Source: Trichodelitschia bisporula
Taxonomy: Eukaryota; Ascomycota; Dothideomycetes; Phaeotrichales; Phaeotrichaceae
NCBI GenBank assembly: GCA_010356995.1
Contig: ML996689.1
Span: forward strand, 390,691-454,690
DNA: 64,000 nucleotides
Reading direction: 5' to 3'
Below are positions 1 to 11,666 of the stretch, piece after piece. Position 1 is the first letter of the stretch, and every line of letters begins with the position of its first letter. The notes beneath the pieces were generated by a model. That model did not search any database. It was given only the letters and a program-made list of their open reading frames with translations, and was not told the DNA's origin. A program made the translations under genes and the position numbers.

Positions 1-2944
1 AATGCGAATGGCCCTCGAGCGTATGCAGCAAAGCATCCCAGTTGTCCCTAACCTGCGGTAGTCCGGGCATCCGCAGAGGCATTTGGCTTTGAAACCACCT
101 TTTTACAAGGCTTGCTGTCGGGGAAAATACCAGCGCGCTGCAATATGTCTGCAAGGGAGCTAGTTCGATGGCTAACCGGTTGTAGAGGACAAATCGTTTC
201 ATGTCATGAACAAACTCCGATAGTCGGGGACACCTCTGCGCCTAAGCTAAGTATCAGCCAAGTATCCCCACTCTTCTTTAAGTCCAGCTTACCGATATCA
301 TGGACTCCAAAGACATGATGGCATGAACCCCTTCAGAAACCTTCTGCATCCATCCAAGCGCCTCAAGCCAATGAAGGAGATGCTCCTTCAGGAACTGATG
401 GACTTCACCGTCATCGTTGAGCTGAGATTTACCCTTATGAAGATGCTGTATCCAATAGAGGCATGCATACTGCTTCTCAGGATGGAGAGAGCCCTCAACC
501 TCATGACTGTCGACCTCGGTCTTGAGTACTCCAGGCCGACCTATTCCAAGCATGTCCTGCGTAAGGAAGTCAGACATGACCTGTATGCATTTCGTGGCAA
601 GGGCTTGATGCGCCTCCTCTTCATCACTCCAGATACCTGTTTTCCCGCTTCTTCCCGGATTGAGGAGGAAGTCACGAAATGAAGGGTGATGCAAACGTAG
701 TGCGTCACCTGGTTCCTTTGGAATGTCCAAAATGGCGTGAAGATCATCCAGTGCCCGACCCATATTCTGGCCGAGTAGCTTGCTCAAGGACCGGATGGAA
801 AGTGGGTCAAACAGGATCACGATGCTTCCAAGCAGTTCCTTCAATATGGATCGCAGCTTTTCTGCATCATCGTCTTCATAGTCGGTAAAGGATTGGCGAA
901 GAACAGTCGCGTAGATCTCGTCGAGATGCTTCTCTGGCGCTTTCACAGTACTATGGCTTTGGTCGAGGATCAAGCTTAGTCTCTCGGGAGCCAATGCTTT
1001 TCCTTGTCGAACAAAGCGGCATGCGGTTTCAGCCCAGATGAACAGGCCACTGGCATTCCGGACAAGAAAGTCGATGATTTGCTCACCTGGCCAATCTTTC
1101 CCAAAAGAGCGTCCCTGGGCTAGACCTTCGAACTCGTGCCGTAGGAAGAAGCGGATATCGTTGTCAACAGTCGACTTCTCGATGCTGTGGAGCAAAAAGT
1201 CCAAGTGCTCGCTTGTTGGCATTCCGGACAAAGGAGACCGGATTGGCACTTCAGGTCTGCTCGTTAAAAACAGCCGGAGCCGGGTTTTCTTCAGCAAATG
1301 AAAGAGATTCAGAATCTCCCCTATATCGTCCTCGCCCTCGCATTCGTCCAGGGCATCGACCACCAGGATATACGGAGTAGAGGAGGCGTCGCCTTCGAGC
1401 TTCGACATGGGACCGAGGATGAGATGATGCCACTGACTGCAGATAGGCTCTTCAGTGATGGTATCTCGCTCCTTCAGAGCCCTGTAGAGAGATCGCTTTG
1501 CCCCCGGCACATTGTCTGCAAGTTGCGCTGCGATGCTTGTCACGAGCTTGCCGGCATGCCGGACATCTGCGCCATTTCGCGAGAAGAAGAAGCTGGCTCC
1601 AAGTCTTCCTTTCTCAAAACATCCAGTGGCCACGGTTTGAGCCACGGTGGACTTGCCGGTGCCAGCTAAACCACTCAACCAGAAAATATTTGGCGAGTTG
1701 TCCCCGTAAGCCCAGGTGTAGATCTCTTTGAGAAGTTCAACACGGGTACCAATCAGGCAAGGCGAATTTCTCCGCTCGCATGGGTTGGATGGTGTGCCTG
1801 CAGCCCTAGGCAAGTTTAGGGGCATTGCCGGCGCGGATGGATATTCTGGCATCTCGACTTTGGCCGGCGGAACCAACAATAGAAGCTCTTTAGCGTACGC
1901 TGCCGCCGTCCCCGCCGCGTACGGCTGCCAGCTCTTGTTCTTATGCGAGTCAGAGTAGTCGCATATTCCCCGCACAACAAGGCACGGAAAACTGTTCATG
2001 AGCCCCGCCGCCTCCATCTCAAAGCAGAGTACGCCTCCAAGCTTCGTGCTGACTTTGTCTCGTTCCTTGGCATCGCGCATGACTTGGTTCCCGGAGGCTA
2101 TGGTTCCGTAATGGACAACAACATCCTCGCCGCGCGGCTGCCGCCGTACCACGTACTCTTTCCGGCACTTCTGGCAGTCGTCAGGTCCTCCCTCATGATT
2201 GTAGGTATCGTGGTATAAATCATCTGGCCCGGCTTTGTCCCGTGCAAATCTTGGGTACTGGGCGAGCTTCAAAAGAGAGTGTAAGAACCCGACTCTCTCT
2301 CGGAGGTTATTGGCCTTTAGGCTTGCCATCGCCTTCAGGAAGACCTGCGGGGGAGAATTGAGGGATCCAGTCCGTTCAAACTTGTCTGATGTCGTCTTGC
2401 CGAAGTCGTACTGCACTACTCCGCCGTGATCCTTGAACGGATGACTGACGACGACATCCCCAAGCCGTACATCAGCTGTACTCGGCACACCACCTCCGAT
2501 GCCCACCATCAGGCCGAGCCGGACAGAGTTGAATGTCAACTGCATCTGGGCAGCAACCGAGGCTGCCGCATTGGTTCCCATTTGGCCTACGGGTAGGCAA
2601 GCAATCACGACATTGTGTCCACCGAGGCGGCCAAGCACATAGACGTTGGAATCAGCCGCATTCTGTGGGAGACTCTGATGTTCCTCATCTAGCATCTCTT
2701 GAGCTGCCGCAAGTTCCATCGGGAGAGCGCATATCCATCCTATTGTGTATTCTTCATGACGAAGTCTGCGGGTTGGTCCACTGTTGGTGGCTCTCTGAGG
2801 GGCAAGTGGTAAAGATGATGTCTGGCCGACACTGCTAGTGGAGGCAGGCGTGGTGGTCTCGCCAGCAACAGGGGAGGAAGGTGGTGAAAGGCCGGAAGAG
2901 GCACAGAAGTGGCCCCGTGTCTGGACCCGCTTTGCAGGTGGCAT
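1..2944 (-). CDS. NOD-like receptor, PNP-NACHT-WD40 type (3' part beyond window)
   Basis: Cytosolic STAND-ATPase receptor of the fungal NLR class. Numbering from the ATG at 2944: a purine nucleoside phosphorylase/uridine phosphorylase-like domain spans about 65-360 (YTIGWICALPMELAA, GIGGGVPS, MEAAGLMN, VVRGICDYSDSHK). A NACHT ATPase follows from about 420, with Walker A GLAGTGKST (425-433) and Walker B ILVVDALDEC (526-534). An intron at 292-242 (GTAAGC donor, CTGAT branch) removes an early stop; an acceptor at 236 also keeps frame. The next exon continues to base 1 (CPRLSEFVHDMKRF) and ends in TLEGHSH, the usual first blade of a C-terminal WD40 propeller. Known fungal NLRs of this form sense ligands through the repeats and signal through the N-terminal domain. 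An upstream in-frame ATG at 3133 exists, but the segment after it is low-complexity, so 2944 is preferred. No inactivating break is seen in the visible part. Confidence 0.88.
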
Positions 2945-4450
2945 TTTGGAAATAATGATTCTAGTCAAGAAATTGCGGACTTGTGAAAATGCAGGAGTGC
3001 AACTCGAGGTTGAAGGCGAGGCTTTGGGGCTTCCAGCTGAGATCACCTGCGGGGCAGAATGCCAAGAATGAGGCTGTGAGCTGTCGGGCGCGGAGGGGAG
3101 GACGAGATTGGAGGAGACACAGCCACATGCCACAGGGCATCAAGTTCTCCTTCCAACTGATCAGTTCATAGACGAAGACTTCGCTGGAGGAGATACCCGG
3201 TTGTTCATCCATGTGCACCGCCTACGCTGCTTGCGTCGTCTATGCCCGCGTCGTAGGTGCTGTACGAGATATCGAGACTGACCAGGGCTCAAGCATAAAC
3301 GGGCTCGGGAGGATGCCGGAGTGGCGGTCATGGTTTTGGGCGGGAGTTTGGCAGCGTAGTGAGGGACAGACGGGGCATACAGTTCGCGACCCTCGTACCT
3401 CCCTACTTCCACTTCTCGTCTAGGCGCCCGCAGAACGCGCACACACACACGTCCTAACCCTGACCCACAGCACTGGCTCCCCCTCGGAAGCCAGCCTAAT
3501 CACCGACGCCACCTCCTTGCTGACCAGTACGCTGCCCTCCCCCCCGAGACGGCTCCTCCCGCGCACGCCGTACGAAATTCGCGCTCCCAATACCTGGCGC
3601 CGCGAACGTGTGCTGCTCGTGCGGCACATTACGGTCGCTAATCAACTTCAGGCCCAGCAACGAGCCCTCGTACGCCCCCGTCCTCATCCGCCAGCGCACC
3701 CGACACGCCCGCCTCAATGCCCCACGCGAGCCAAGTAGACGGTCTGTGCTCGGGCAGCGTGGCTGCTAGGGCGAGATCAGGCGAAAAGGTAGGCGAGGCA
3801 AAGGGTAAAGCGAGATGAAGAAGTGGGCAAGACGAAGAGGCGGGCGAGACGAAGGGGTAGGCGAGACGAAAAAGCGGCATGCGGGAGGACGTATTGAGGC
3901 GGCAGCGATGGAGAGACCCAAGAGGGGCACGAGGCGGAAGCTAGACAAAGTAGCGGAAGGCTGATTCTCGATGCGCGGTAAGCCGCTTTTTTGATTTTCT
4001 AATTCATATAATTCGTCCGCTGGAATTTGCTAGCCATCAACAGGCATACTGAACACTCTAAGAGCCCGACTTCTTGGAAGCCTGCATTGGGGAAATCTAA
4101 CGCTAGAAACGCCGTTACAAACCGCCGGATTTGGCGGCTATTTTCCCGGGACACAGGTATATGTCTGTGACCTATGGCCGTATGTGCTTGCTTGGGGATG
4201 ACATCGAAATAAGACTCTAAAAAATTGCAGCCTCACCTTTTCATAATCGGCCCGAATTCCAGGCTGCCATGACACCCCGCAGCCGTATGCAACAGTGCAG
4301 CAAGGCAATTGCACCTGACTGGTAGCGAGATAAAAACGAGGCCGCCCCAGGTCTGCAGGCGGCAGCGAGTTTATCCATTAGGACACTGGGAACTACCTTC
4401 CCCGCATTCGAGGCGCTGGACACGAGGCAGAACCGTATCTTGCGCGGCGC
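2945..4450. other. Intergenic region between the NLR and hydrolase genes
   Basis: This is the shared upstream region of two divergent genes. No convincing gene is seen. A minus-strand stretch at 3496-3717 reads like protein (YEGSLLGLKLISDRNV, then HTFAAPGIGSANFV) but has no recognisable family, no clear start and no splice context; it may be a gene remnant. Bases 3780-3870 are a short purine-rich imperfect repeat around GGCGAGACGAAG. Confidence 0.5.
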
Positions 4451-4457
4451 ATATATA
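4451..4457 (+). promoter_or_regulatory. Possible TATA box of the hydrolase gene
   Basis: ATATATA lies about 100 bp upstream of the chosen ATG at 4553 in otherwise GC-rich DNA. Position and composition fit a TATA element. The support is only sequence similarity. Confidence 0.35.
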
Positions 4458-4552
4458 CCTACTTATGCTCTCAGCAGCAGCTTATCAGTACACTCTCTGC
4501 ATCTCCACGGGCTCTTCAAATCTCTTCCTGCCCAGCCTCCCGGCTCCGCATC

Positions 4553-6315
4553 ATGGCAAGCACGTCTTGGACATGGGACGAAAGCTACGGGCAGCACAGG
4601 ATGTGGGCCCATCAGGAGCAGCGCTGGGTTTTGGCGGACGGGACGCGCCTGCCTCGGGCCCCGTTGCGCGGCAATGGTTCGCAGAGCGTGGTAGCTTCGA
4701 CGTCAAGGAAGCCGTACACGGAGGTGGCTTCGACGTCAAGAGAGCCGTACACGCAGGTGGCTTCGACGTCGAGAGTGCCGTATACGCCGGTGGACACGCA
4801 GAGGCAAGATATCTCGGATGCTGTGCTAGCCACGGATCAACCTTCGGACGACTTTGGTACAACTGCCTTTCAACCCCCGCAGCATACTTATTCGGCTTCT
4901 CCCTATGCTTCAACGTCGGAAGTGCCGTACACCCCGGCAGACACACAGGGGCAAGCTATCTCGACTGCTGCGTTAGCCTCGGATCAACCTTCATACGACT
5001 TTGGTGCAACTGCTTCTCAAACCCCACAGCATGGTTATGCGGCCTCACCCTATGCTCAAGCGGCTGTCCAAAGTTCTGGGCCTGGAACCTCGCAGCGTGT
5101 AATGACTCCGGAACAGGAAGCCGAGTGGGCAACGCGCGCATCGAGCTCCGTGAACCCGAAAGTCGCGGTCATCACCAAGGACCCGGGCGCAGAGTACATG
5201 TACGTGTAGCGCTTACCCCGCACATCTTCTCCTGGAAGGCTAATCACTCTTGTGTTCGTTTCAGGGTGTATGCCATCCACGGGCTCCAGAGCAACACCCG
5301 GACGTGGGGCGGCTATAAGAAGGGAAAGCCAAATGGCAGTCTGCGATGGCTGGATCACCTGTCGGAGTGGCTCAAGGGGCACGGCGGCGCAGCTGTGGAC
5401 GTCAGCCTTGTGGGCTGGAACACGCAGGCGCAGTCGACGGCGAACATTGCCTCGGACGTGCGCTCCGCGGTCAGATCGCTGGCCAACACCATCGTTGGCC
5501 TGCGGGGTGAAACACCTGTACGAGTGCATGTCCGGCATACATATATCCATGGGTTCATACGCTGACTTTTGTGTCTTGCGGATAGGATTCCATCGCGCTC
5601 AACGAAAGGCACGGCGTGCAGCGCCAGCCGCAAAAAGTCATCATCATCGGCCACAGCATGGGCGGCATCCTAGCGCGAGCGGTCAGTCAACCCTAACCAC
5701 ATGCTGCCCTTGTGAAGATATACTCATCAGCGTGCTCTGGCAGCTCCTCGGCTTCATGCACGCTGAAGTTCAGGCAAACCCGCACTACACGCCCTTCCTG
5801 CGCTCCGTGGCCGGCGTGATTCTGCTCGCCTCCCCGTCACAAGGCTCTGCGCTGGCCAATGTGGCAACGCCCATGGTACAGGGAGCTTCGCGTATCAGCG
5901 GCGGAATGTCCGTTTTGTTCAACCCGGCGCACCTCCAGGCGCTGAAGCCGTCGGCGCAGGAGCTGGAGAGCGTTACCGGCGAGTTTGACGCGTACTGCGC
6001 GTGGTACTCTGGCTTGCACTATGCGGCGCTCAAACTAGCCGCTCTGAGGGAAACGCGGAAGACGAGCGGGTTCCGGGTATGTGCTCGCGCGCCAGCAGTC
6101 ACTGGTTAGGCGAATATCGAAGGCAGGTACTGACGAAGTTGCAGGTCGTTGATGCGGCGTCGGGAGACATCCCAGAGACGACAAAGCTGGTGACGAATTG
6201 GCAGGTTCAGGACTTGGAAGGACTGAATCATGTCGAGGTTACCAAGTTTAGTAGCATGGATGACCCGCGCCTGCGCAAGATTTTGGACCAGTTTCTGAGG
6301 ATGCAAAGGGCTTAG
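4553..6315 (+). CDS. Alpha/beta hydrolase with repeat-rich N terminus (SERAC1/PGAP1-like lipase fold)
   Basis: Five-exon model: 4553-5199, 5265-5517, 5586-5681, 5744-6076, 6145-6315; 499 residues, in frame throughout. Residues 1-215 are a Ser/Thr/Tyr/Pro-rich tail with three 11-residue repeats (ASTSR.PYT type) and a further 49-residue duplication. The hydrolase starts at VYAIHGLQS (217-225), giving the oxyanion HG motif. The nucleophile elbow is GHSMGG (Ser324), and a likely catalytic His is His472 in GLNHVEVTKF, a position matching SERAC1-type enzymes. No signal peptide or membrane segment is visible, so an intracellular role is likely. In fungi this fold also serves as an N-terminal effector domain of NLRs. 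The gene lies head-to-head with an NLR, which suggests but does not prove a shared role. Substrate unknown. Confidence 0.82.
4691..5057 (+). repeat. In-frame coding repeats in hydrolase exon 1
   Basis: Three 33-bp units lie at 4691-4789, each encoding ASTSR-x-PYT-x-V. The segment around 4760-4906 recurs with a 147-bp offset around 4907-5053, carrying VPYTP, DTQ, DQPS and DFG twice. Both unit lengths are multiples of three, so copy-number change would keep the frame. Confidence 0.8.
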
Positions 6316-6879
6316 GGGTGGGCGGGTGGAGTGCGGGCCACCCGACGGTGTTTACCGACGACAAGTCGAGCGGTCATGATATCTCCTCGAAGCCGAAGCC
6401 TGGTATGGTCAATATTCTGGTGGCTTGTGTGGTTAATATATCGCTCGTTAACTCCATCTCGGACGGGTGTATACTTTAGGGCTGACTGCATGCCGATATC
6501 CATATCGTGACCAAGATTCTGGAGCGTCCAGTCCACATACCGTTGGTGACCAACCGTGGATATTCGGACTGCACTTGCGTATTCACGCAGTGGATAACCC
6601 CGACTGGCCTGAATTGCGCAAATTGGCGAAAGTAAACGAGGCCAGCCGCTCGCAGATAGTTAGGGATGCATATCCTGGAGAAGACAGTGCCAAACTTCAG
6701 AAAATGTATGTGCTGAACTCCTAGGTATGACACGATACTAGTCATGATGAGACAGTACGTATAAGAGATTAATTGAAACAGATGACATCTATTGATCAAG
6801 AACTCCGTACTCCCTGAATTCCCTCTCTAAGCTGAGGAACAAACACCAATGATGCGCTTGAACGTTGTGGGTATCGCAA
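6316..6879. other. Intergenic, no gene seen
   Basis: Convergent spacer between the hydrolase (plus) and RTA1-like (minus) genes. It holds only short unsupported reading frames. The AT-rich stretch around 6720-6790 may serve 3' end formation for one or both genes. Confidence 0.5.
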
Positions 6880-7909
6880 TCATCTCATCTCAACCGACTC
6901 CGCCGGCCCCTTCAAATCCGTAGCGGACTCGCTGTCAGCATCCACCTTGGTCCTCCCCGTCATAGCGCCCTGGAAGCACTTTCCGGGATGGAATACGTTC
7001 AGCGCAATAGCAGCAAGGGAGCACATCCTGTCTAAGATCAGTTGGGGCCCCGAGTGTCACAGAGTAAGAAAACTCACAGCGAATCCAAAATCGTAAATGC
7101 CGTCTCGTTCCGCATAATCGGATTCCCCCAGCCGCCCGACATCTCGGCCACGCGGTACACGCACCGGATGAAGATGGTGACATACGCGACAGCCACTGCG
7201 CCCAAGAAGCACCGGAAGCGCCTACTAGCCCTCAACTTTGCCGTCGCCTCGTTCAGGGTGCCCTTGTGGCCGCGCACGCGCCAGAAGTACTCGCCGGCCA
7301 GGATGCCAAAGATCAGCAGGGTAAAGACCTGGAAGGCGAGACCCGCAATCATGAGGTTGTTGCCGATGTCAAGCATCTCTTTATCGCCATCATGCGCGGT
7401 CGCGGCCACAGCACCGCCGCCGCCCTGGAGCAGGATGGAGAAGATGTCGCAGGCGATGAAGATATAGGTGTACCAGTTGGGCTTGATGCGCGAGAAAGAT
7501 GTCCCGAAGGTTATGACGATGTGCTTGAGGGTCAGGTAGATGCCTGCTGCGAGAGCGGCGGGCGACAAGGTGAGGAGCACGATTTGCAGCTTGAAGCCCG
7601 GGTCCGAAAAGGGGTTGAAGTAGAGCATGATGCGACCGCCCTCGCCTGGGAGCCGTTAGGATGAGAAAGGGCGAGAGGAATGAAATTCATACCGACAGCC
7701 TCGCCGACGGTGCCCAAGACCATGGCGATGCAGAAGGTCCATGTTCGGTACCGAATGCCTTGGATCAAATGAACAATGGCCGTTATAGCAAAAATCGCGA
7801 TGAAGGCCGAGTTGGACGCCAGGCTCGGGAGGTAATGGTAGATGGAATCATCGATGGAGCATGTTGCCTTGGTGCAATGATCGTTGTTGCCGCGCTTCAG
7901 GAGGTCCAT
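6880..7909 (-). CDS. RTA1-like seven-transmembrane protein
   Basis: Three exons, 7909-7693, 7645-7078 and 7027-6880, joined by introns of 47 and 50 nt, give 310 residues. The product is hydrophobic, with about seven membrane segments. It carries hallmarks of the fungal RTA1/RTM1/RSB1 family: YRTWTFCIAMVLGTVGEAVG in the N-terminal half, IKPNWYTYIFIACDIFSILLQGGGG in the middle (here split over two fragments, IKPNWYTYIF and ACDIFSILLQGGGG) and FHPGKCF in the last exon. Family members are membrane proteins linked to lipid translocation and toxin or drug resistance in yeast; the substrate here is unknown. The C-terminal 30 residues are acidic and cytosolic-looking. The last intron is needed to reach the conserved FHPGKCF block, which supports the model. 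Confidence 0.9.
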
Positions 7910-9727
7910 TTCAGGAGCGATTGCGCAACGTCGGATCTATCGGACTTCAATTAAAGGAGTAAGAGATGAACGATATGACTGATTAACTTCGAATGAATTG
8001 ATAATCTTCTAGATCGAAGGGAATGCGTCAGCTTTAATCCCTCGCCAGATCTGCTGCATGAGATCTGAGCCTTCACGAATCTCAGCCATAAAACAGCCTA
8101 GCTCGCAAATTGAGCCTGAGCAGACAACAAGCGAGCACCAGCAGCCGTGAACGCGCGTATCAGAGGCTGGGTACTTCGTGTACATCCCCCTTCACAGCCC
8201 CCCCAAGCGCGCTGTCCAATTCCATTATCGACAGCTAAGCACTCGTATTGTGACCGCCAGCGCCACAAGGCAACAGCATTCTTCGCTTGGCGCCGCACAC
8301 CGTCAGATTTCTGCTGTGGGTCGGGGAGATTGTTCGAATTCATCCGACTCGTACTGTGAAGCTTTATCTAGTTTCACCTATCCCTGAATCAGCTCTGCAA
8401 CCTTTACTCGCAGTCGGAACCGCATATGGGGGTCACAATACTGATACCGAGAACATCGTGAATTCCGATCCGAACCCTCATCCCGTTCAGAGATCCGACC
8501 CGAAGCGAACGCACAAGGCTGAAGGATGCAAATCACCCTTTACCGCGAGTAGGGCCACAACCTCAAACCGAATCCCCGGCAACAAAAGTCCAAGCCCAAA
8601 AGGCGCACCCCAAACATTTCAAGACGCTTGAAAGAAGCTTCGCCTCGGTCCTTCCCCTTCCTAAGCCCCCGGTCCAAGCAGCCTTACGCGTCACGCATCT
8701 GGACAAGGGTAACCCTGCCAGCAACCGCAGCCAACCGGCGCCGCGCAAGCCCCCGGCGCCCATCAAGCCCACGACCCGATTGGCCGGGCCGCCCACGACA
8801 CCGGCACGACCGGTCAGCAAAGCTACTCCCGACGTCGCAGCTACAATCGAACTCACTCTTCAGTGGATCCGGAGCTCTCAACGCAACTGCATCATTATCA
8901 CGAAGCGCAACGTGCGCGTCCCTATCAGTTACCATGCTCAAGTTCCCGTATCTGCGCGTCTGGGGTATACGGTAAGGGAAGGAAGCTCCCCCAGCTCCAC
9001 TTCTCGACGGTAATATCAATGGCGCTCACCCAACGCGCGCGCCCCGATTCACGCTGCGCCCCCGCCGACGAATCGCGGGGCAGGTTTGGCACGTGGGAAT
9101 TCTAGGCCGCGGACTGCAGTGCTTGAATACCGTAAAAAGTATGGATGCGATGACATCATGGTCCACTAATTTGAATAACTTTATCTTGACCACCACTTGG
9201 CTTTTGCCGAACCTCTTACGTCCAAGGACTAGTCTAGAAAGTGATATCGGTCCCCTCCCTCGTCTTTTGCTGAAGGGGGACGACATCACATGTTCCACTA
9301 GCCCTTAGACAGCGTAGACACCCAGCGTGGGCAACAAGGACATAGCAAGGCGACTTTGGACGGAAACCGCCGGACAAAGACCTCCGAAAGGGCGACAAGG
9401 CTGAAGAAGGCTGGAAGGGCCACAGATAGAGCGGCCCAGTGCCCGGTAGCAGTCGCGGGTCGTGGGTCCGGTCCTTCCCGCCGACCAATGCCCGGTGCAC
9501 CGGGATGTTTGTTTGCATTTAGGTAGCCCGGCTGGATACTCGGTACCCTCTCCACCCCCCCGCTTTAACTCCTATCACACCACCACGTTTTTCTTCTCTT
9601 ACCATTGAGGGGGAGGAGTAAAGCATGAGGCCGGAGCGCGGGGGGCAGATCCCCCGCAGGTCTAGAAGCTATTTCGGGCGCAAACCCTCCTGCAGGTCTA
9701 GAAGCCATGGTATAGCTATTACGTTGT
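7910..9727. other. Gene-free region
   Basis: Several short reading frames on both strands lack family signatures, signal peptides or splice support and overlap one another. Base composition is mixed and no repeat is obvious. I see nothing I can name here. Confidence 0.45.
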
Positions 9728-9729
9728 TA

Positions 9730-9902
9730 CGGTCTCAGGCCTAACACATGCTAAGGGTCCAAGGGCCCACCCGAAAAAAGTGATTGCCTGACCCCCTGCG
9801 GCTTTTGGTGAGGCATACGGCCAGTGAACCGGGGGGCGGGGCTCATCACTTTTCCAGGCCGGGTAGACTCTTTGAACCTAGCATGTGTTAGGTCTGAGAC
9901 CG
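9730..9902. mobile_element. Foldback MITE with TA target-site duplication
   Basis: A 173-bp non-coding element with terminal inverted repeats of about 33 bp beginning CGGTCTCAG and ending CTGAGACCG, flanked on both sides by TA (9728-9729 and 9903-9904). The inner arms also pair imperfectly (AAAAAAGTGAT against ATCACTTTT), so nearly the whole element can fold into one hairpin. A TA duplication and this size fit a Tc1/mariner-type non-autonomous element. No transposase is present. Arm divergence is modest, so insertion may be fairly recent. Confidence 0.75.
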
Positions 9903-10485
9903 TAGTATAGCGGGCTTGCGAACCTCCGAGACATCTGTCACTTCTTTGGATATGACATCGACTCCGGGACGGCTGCATCGGTGCTAAGTCCCCTGATAAT
10001 AGCACCAACAACGCTGAGTGGGCAGATTCAACTGCCGCGCATCCACGCCACATGATGCCTACATCTGGTTAGCCCATGTTACTACGTATACCGTTCAGAA
10101 AATGTTTCCGAGCAACCGCAATATGCTTCCCACTGTTTGATTCCCCCGCTTTCCGTTCAATAGGCATCGTTCCACGTTGTTCGGCGTTTTGGCGTACCGA
10201 ACTGGTGAATATTTGGCGCTGCTGACGACACCAGTCCCTTCGGACTAAGTGTAGATGAATGCCGCTGTTGTCTCGATGTGGGAGGCGAAATACTAGTTCG
10301 GTGCTGCTAGTGCTTTTATGTTTCTTCGGACCAATGAAAGAGAAGATTCTACGTGTTCTTCCCAATCATGGAGGAGATCCCGTTCACTACTATCATTAGC
10401 TGCATACGCAATCGTGCCCTGTGCCAAACTCTGGTAAGTGCACAGGTCGAAGCCATCCTCTATATATGGCCAGATTCCAGCTCCG

Positions 10486-10798
10486 AATTATCTGGTCAGG
10501 TTCGTGAGCATCTTGCGAATTGGCGAAGACTACATAAAATTATCTGGTCGAGTTCGTCAGCCTCTCGCAAATCGGGTGAAGACTACATACAATTATCTGC
10601 TCAAGTTCGTCAGCTTCTGGCGAATTGGCGAAGACTACATGAAATTATCTGTTCAAGCTCGTCAGCCTCTCGTGAATCGGTAAAGACTACGTACAATTAT
10701 CTGGGCATGTTCGTAAGCCTCTTGCGAATTGGCGAAGACAACATACAATTATCTGGTCAAGTTCGTCAGTCTCTTGCGACTCGGTGAAGATTACATAC
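10486..10798. repeat. 52-bp minisatellite, six copies
   Basis: Units begin with AATTATCTG at about 10486, 10538, 10591, 10643, 10695 and 10747. Alternate units differ in a consistent way (GCGAATTGGCGAAGAC versus the CGAATCGGTGAAGAC type), hinting at a 104-bp higher-order unit. The period is not a multiple of three, so it is not a coding repeat. On the minus strand four of six units start GTATGT, GTATGT, GTACGT and GTATGT, and carry CTNAC then CAG, like tiny introns. Confidence 0.85.
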
Positions 10799-11367
10799 GC
10801 TTCTCCCATACGGATGACTCGAGCCCGGGATGACAGTCTCCGGCAAGCACTGCATTCATAAGGAGTGTCGCGAATGCACGGGGTCTCGTTCTTTCCGAAA
10901 GTCAACTGCAGCCGGATTTAAAGCCTTGTACGCAAGACCGCCGAACTAATGTCCCTATCAGCTCACAATCGTCGTTCGTTTTCATTAAAGCGTATTTACA
11001 AAGCCCAAGATGCCCGTGGCGCGATAAACCCGTGCTCTAACCGTCTATAGATGATTTGTAACGCAATCAAAGAGAAACGAAAAGAAAACAGCCCCATTGC
11101 AAACTCCACCTAATGCCCCGTTCCTTTCTACCGTCTAATGCGAATGAGAAGTTACACAATTCTGACTTTTGGTGATGAAAGTTTCACTCCCTCCGATTGC
11201 CGAGATATCGCCCCCACGGAAGCCTAGGTACCTAACGCCGACCGACTATTGGTAAATGCATATGAAAAAGGCAGATGGGTTTGCGGGAACAGAAATGGTT
11301 ATGATCCCAAGTACAGCACATGGTCAGAGACATTGCTGACCGTCGCTTCCAGGTCCTGTCAACTAAT

Positions 11368-11471
11368 GCCGGACGTGACGTATTGGGACTCGAAGCGATC
11401 GAGACCAACTTGAAGTGATGCCGCAAGTGACGTGTTGAAACTCGAAGCGATCGGAACTAGCTTGAAGTGAT
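11368..11471. repeat. Tandem duplication of a 52-bp segment
   Basis: Two adjacent 52-bp copies (11368-11419, 11420-11471) share CTCGAAGCGATCG and CTTGAAGTGAT with about a dozen differences. It shares only its unit length, not its sequence, with the minisatellite at 10.5 kb. Confidence 0.75.
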
Positions 11472-11666
11472 GGGGAACAACACGGAAGAGTATTGCGCAA
11501 GTATGAAGCCCCGAAAAGCCAGCAAAGCGGATGTGGACAGGAGTGGGGAATGAGTCGATTTGCCTCTCGCTGGATATGTCATACCACGCTACCAGGGAAT
11601 CGCCCAGCACGGTTGTCGGATAGTCCGGTGGCAGACTGCAGGCTTTGAGGGACCAGGTGGAAGAGA

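Noticed and set aside
10353-10787. 144-codon plus-strand frame across the minisatellite
   Set aside because: The 52-bp period is not a multiple of three, so the frame shifts meaning in each unit; it is open by chance.
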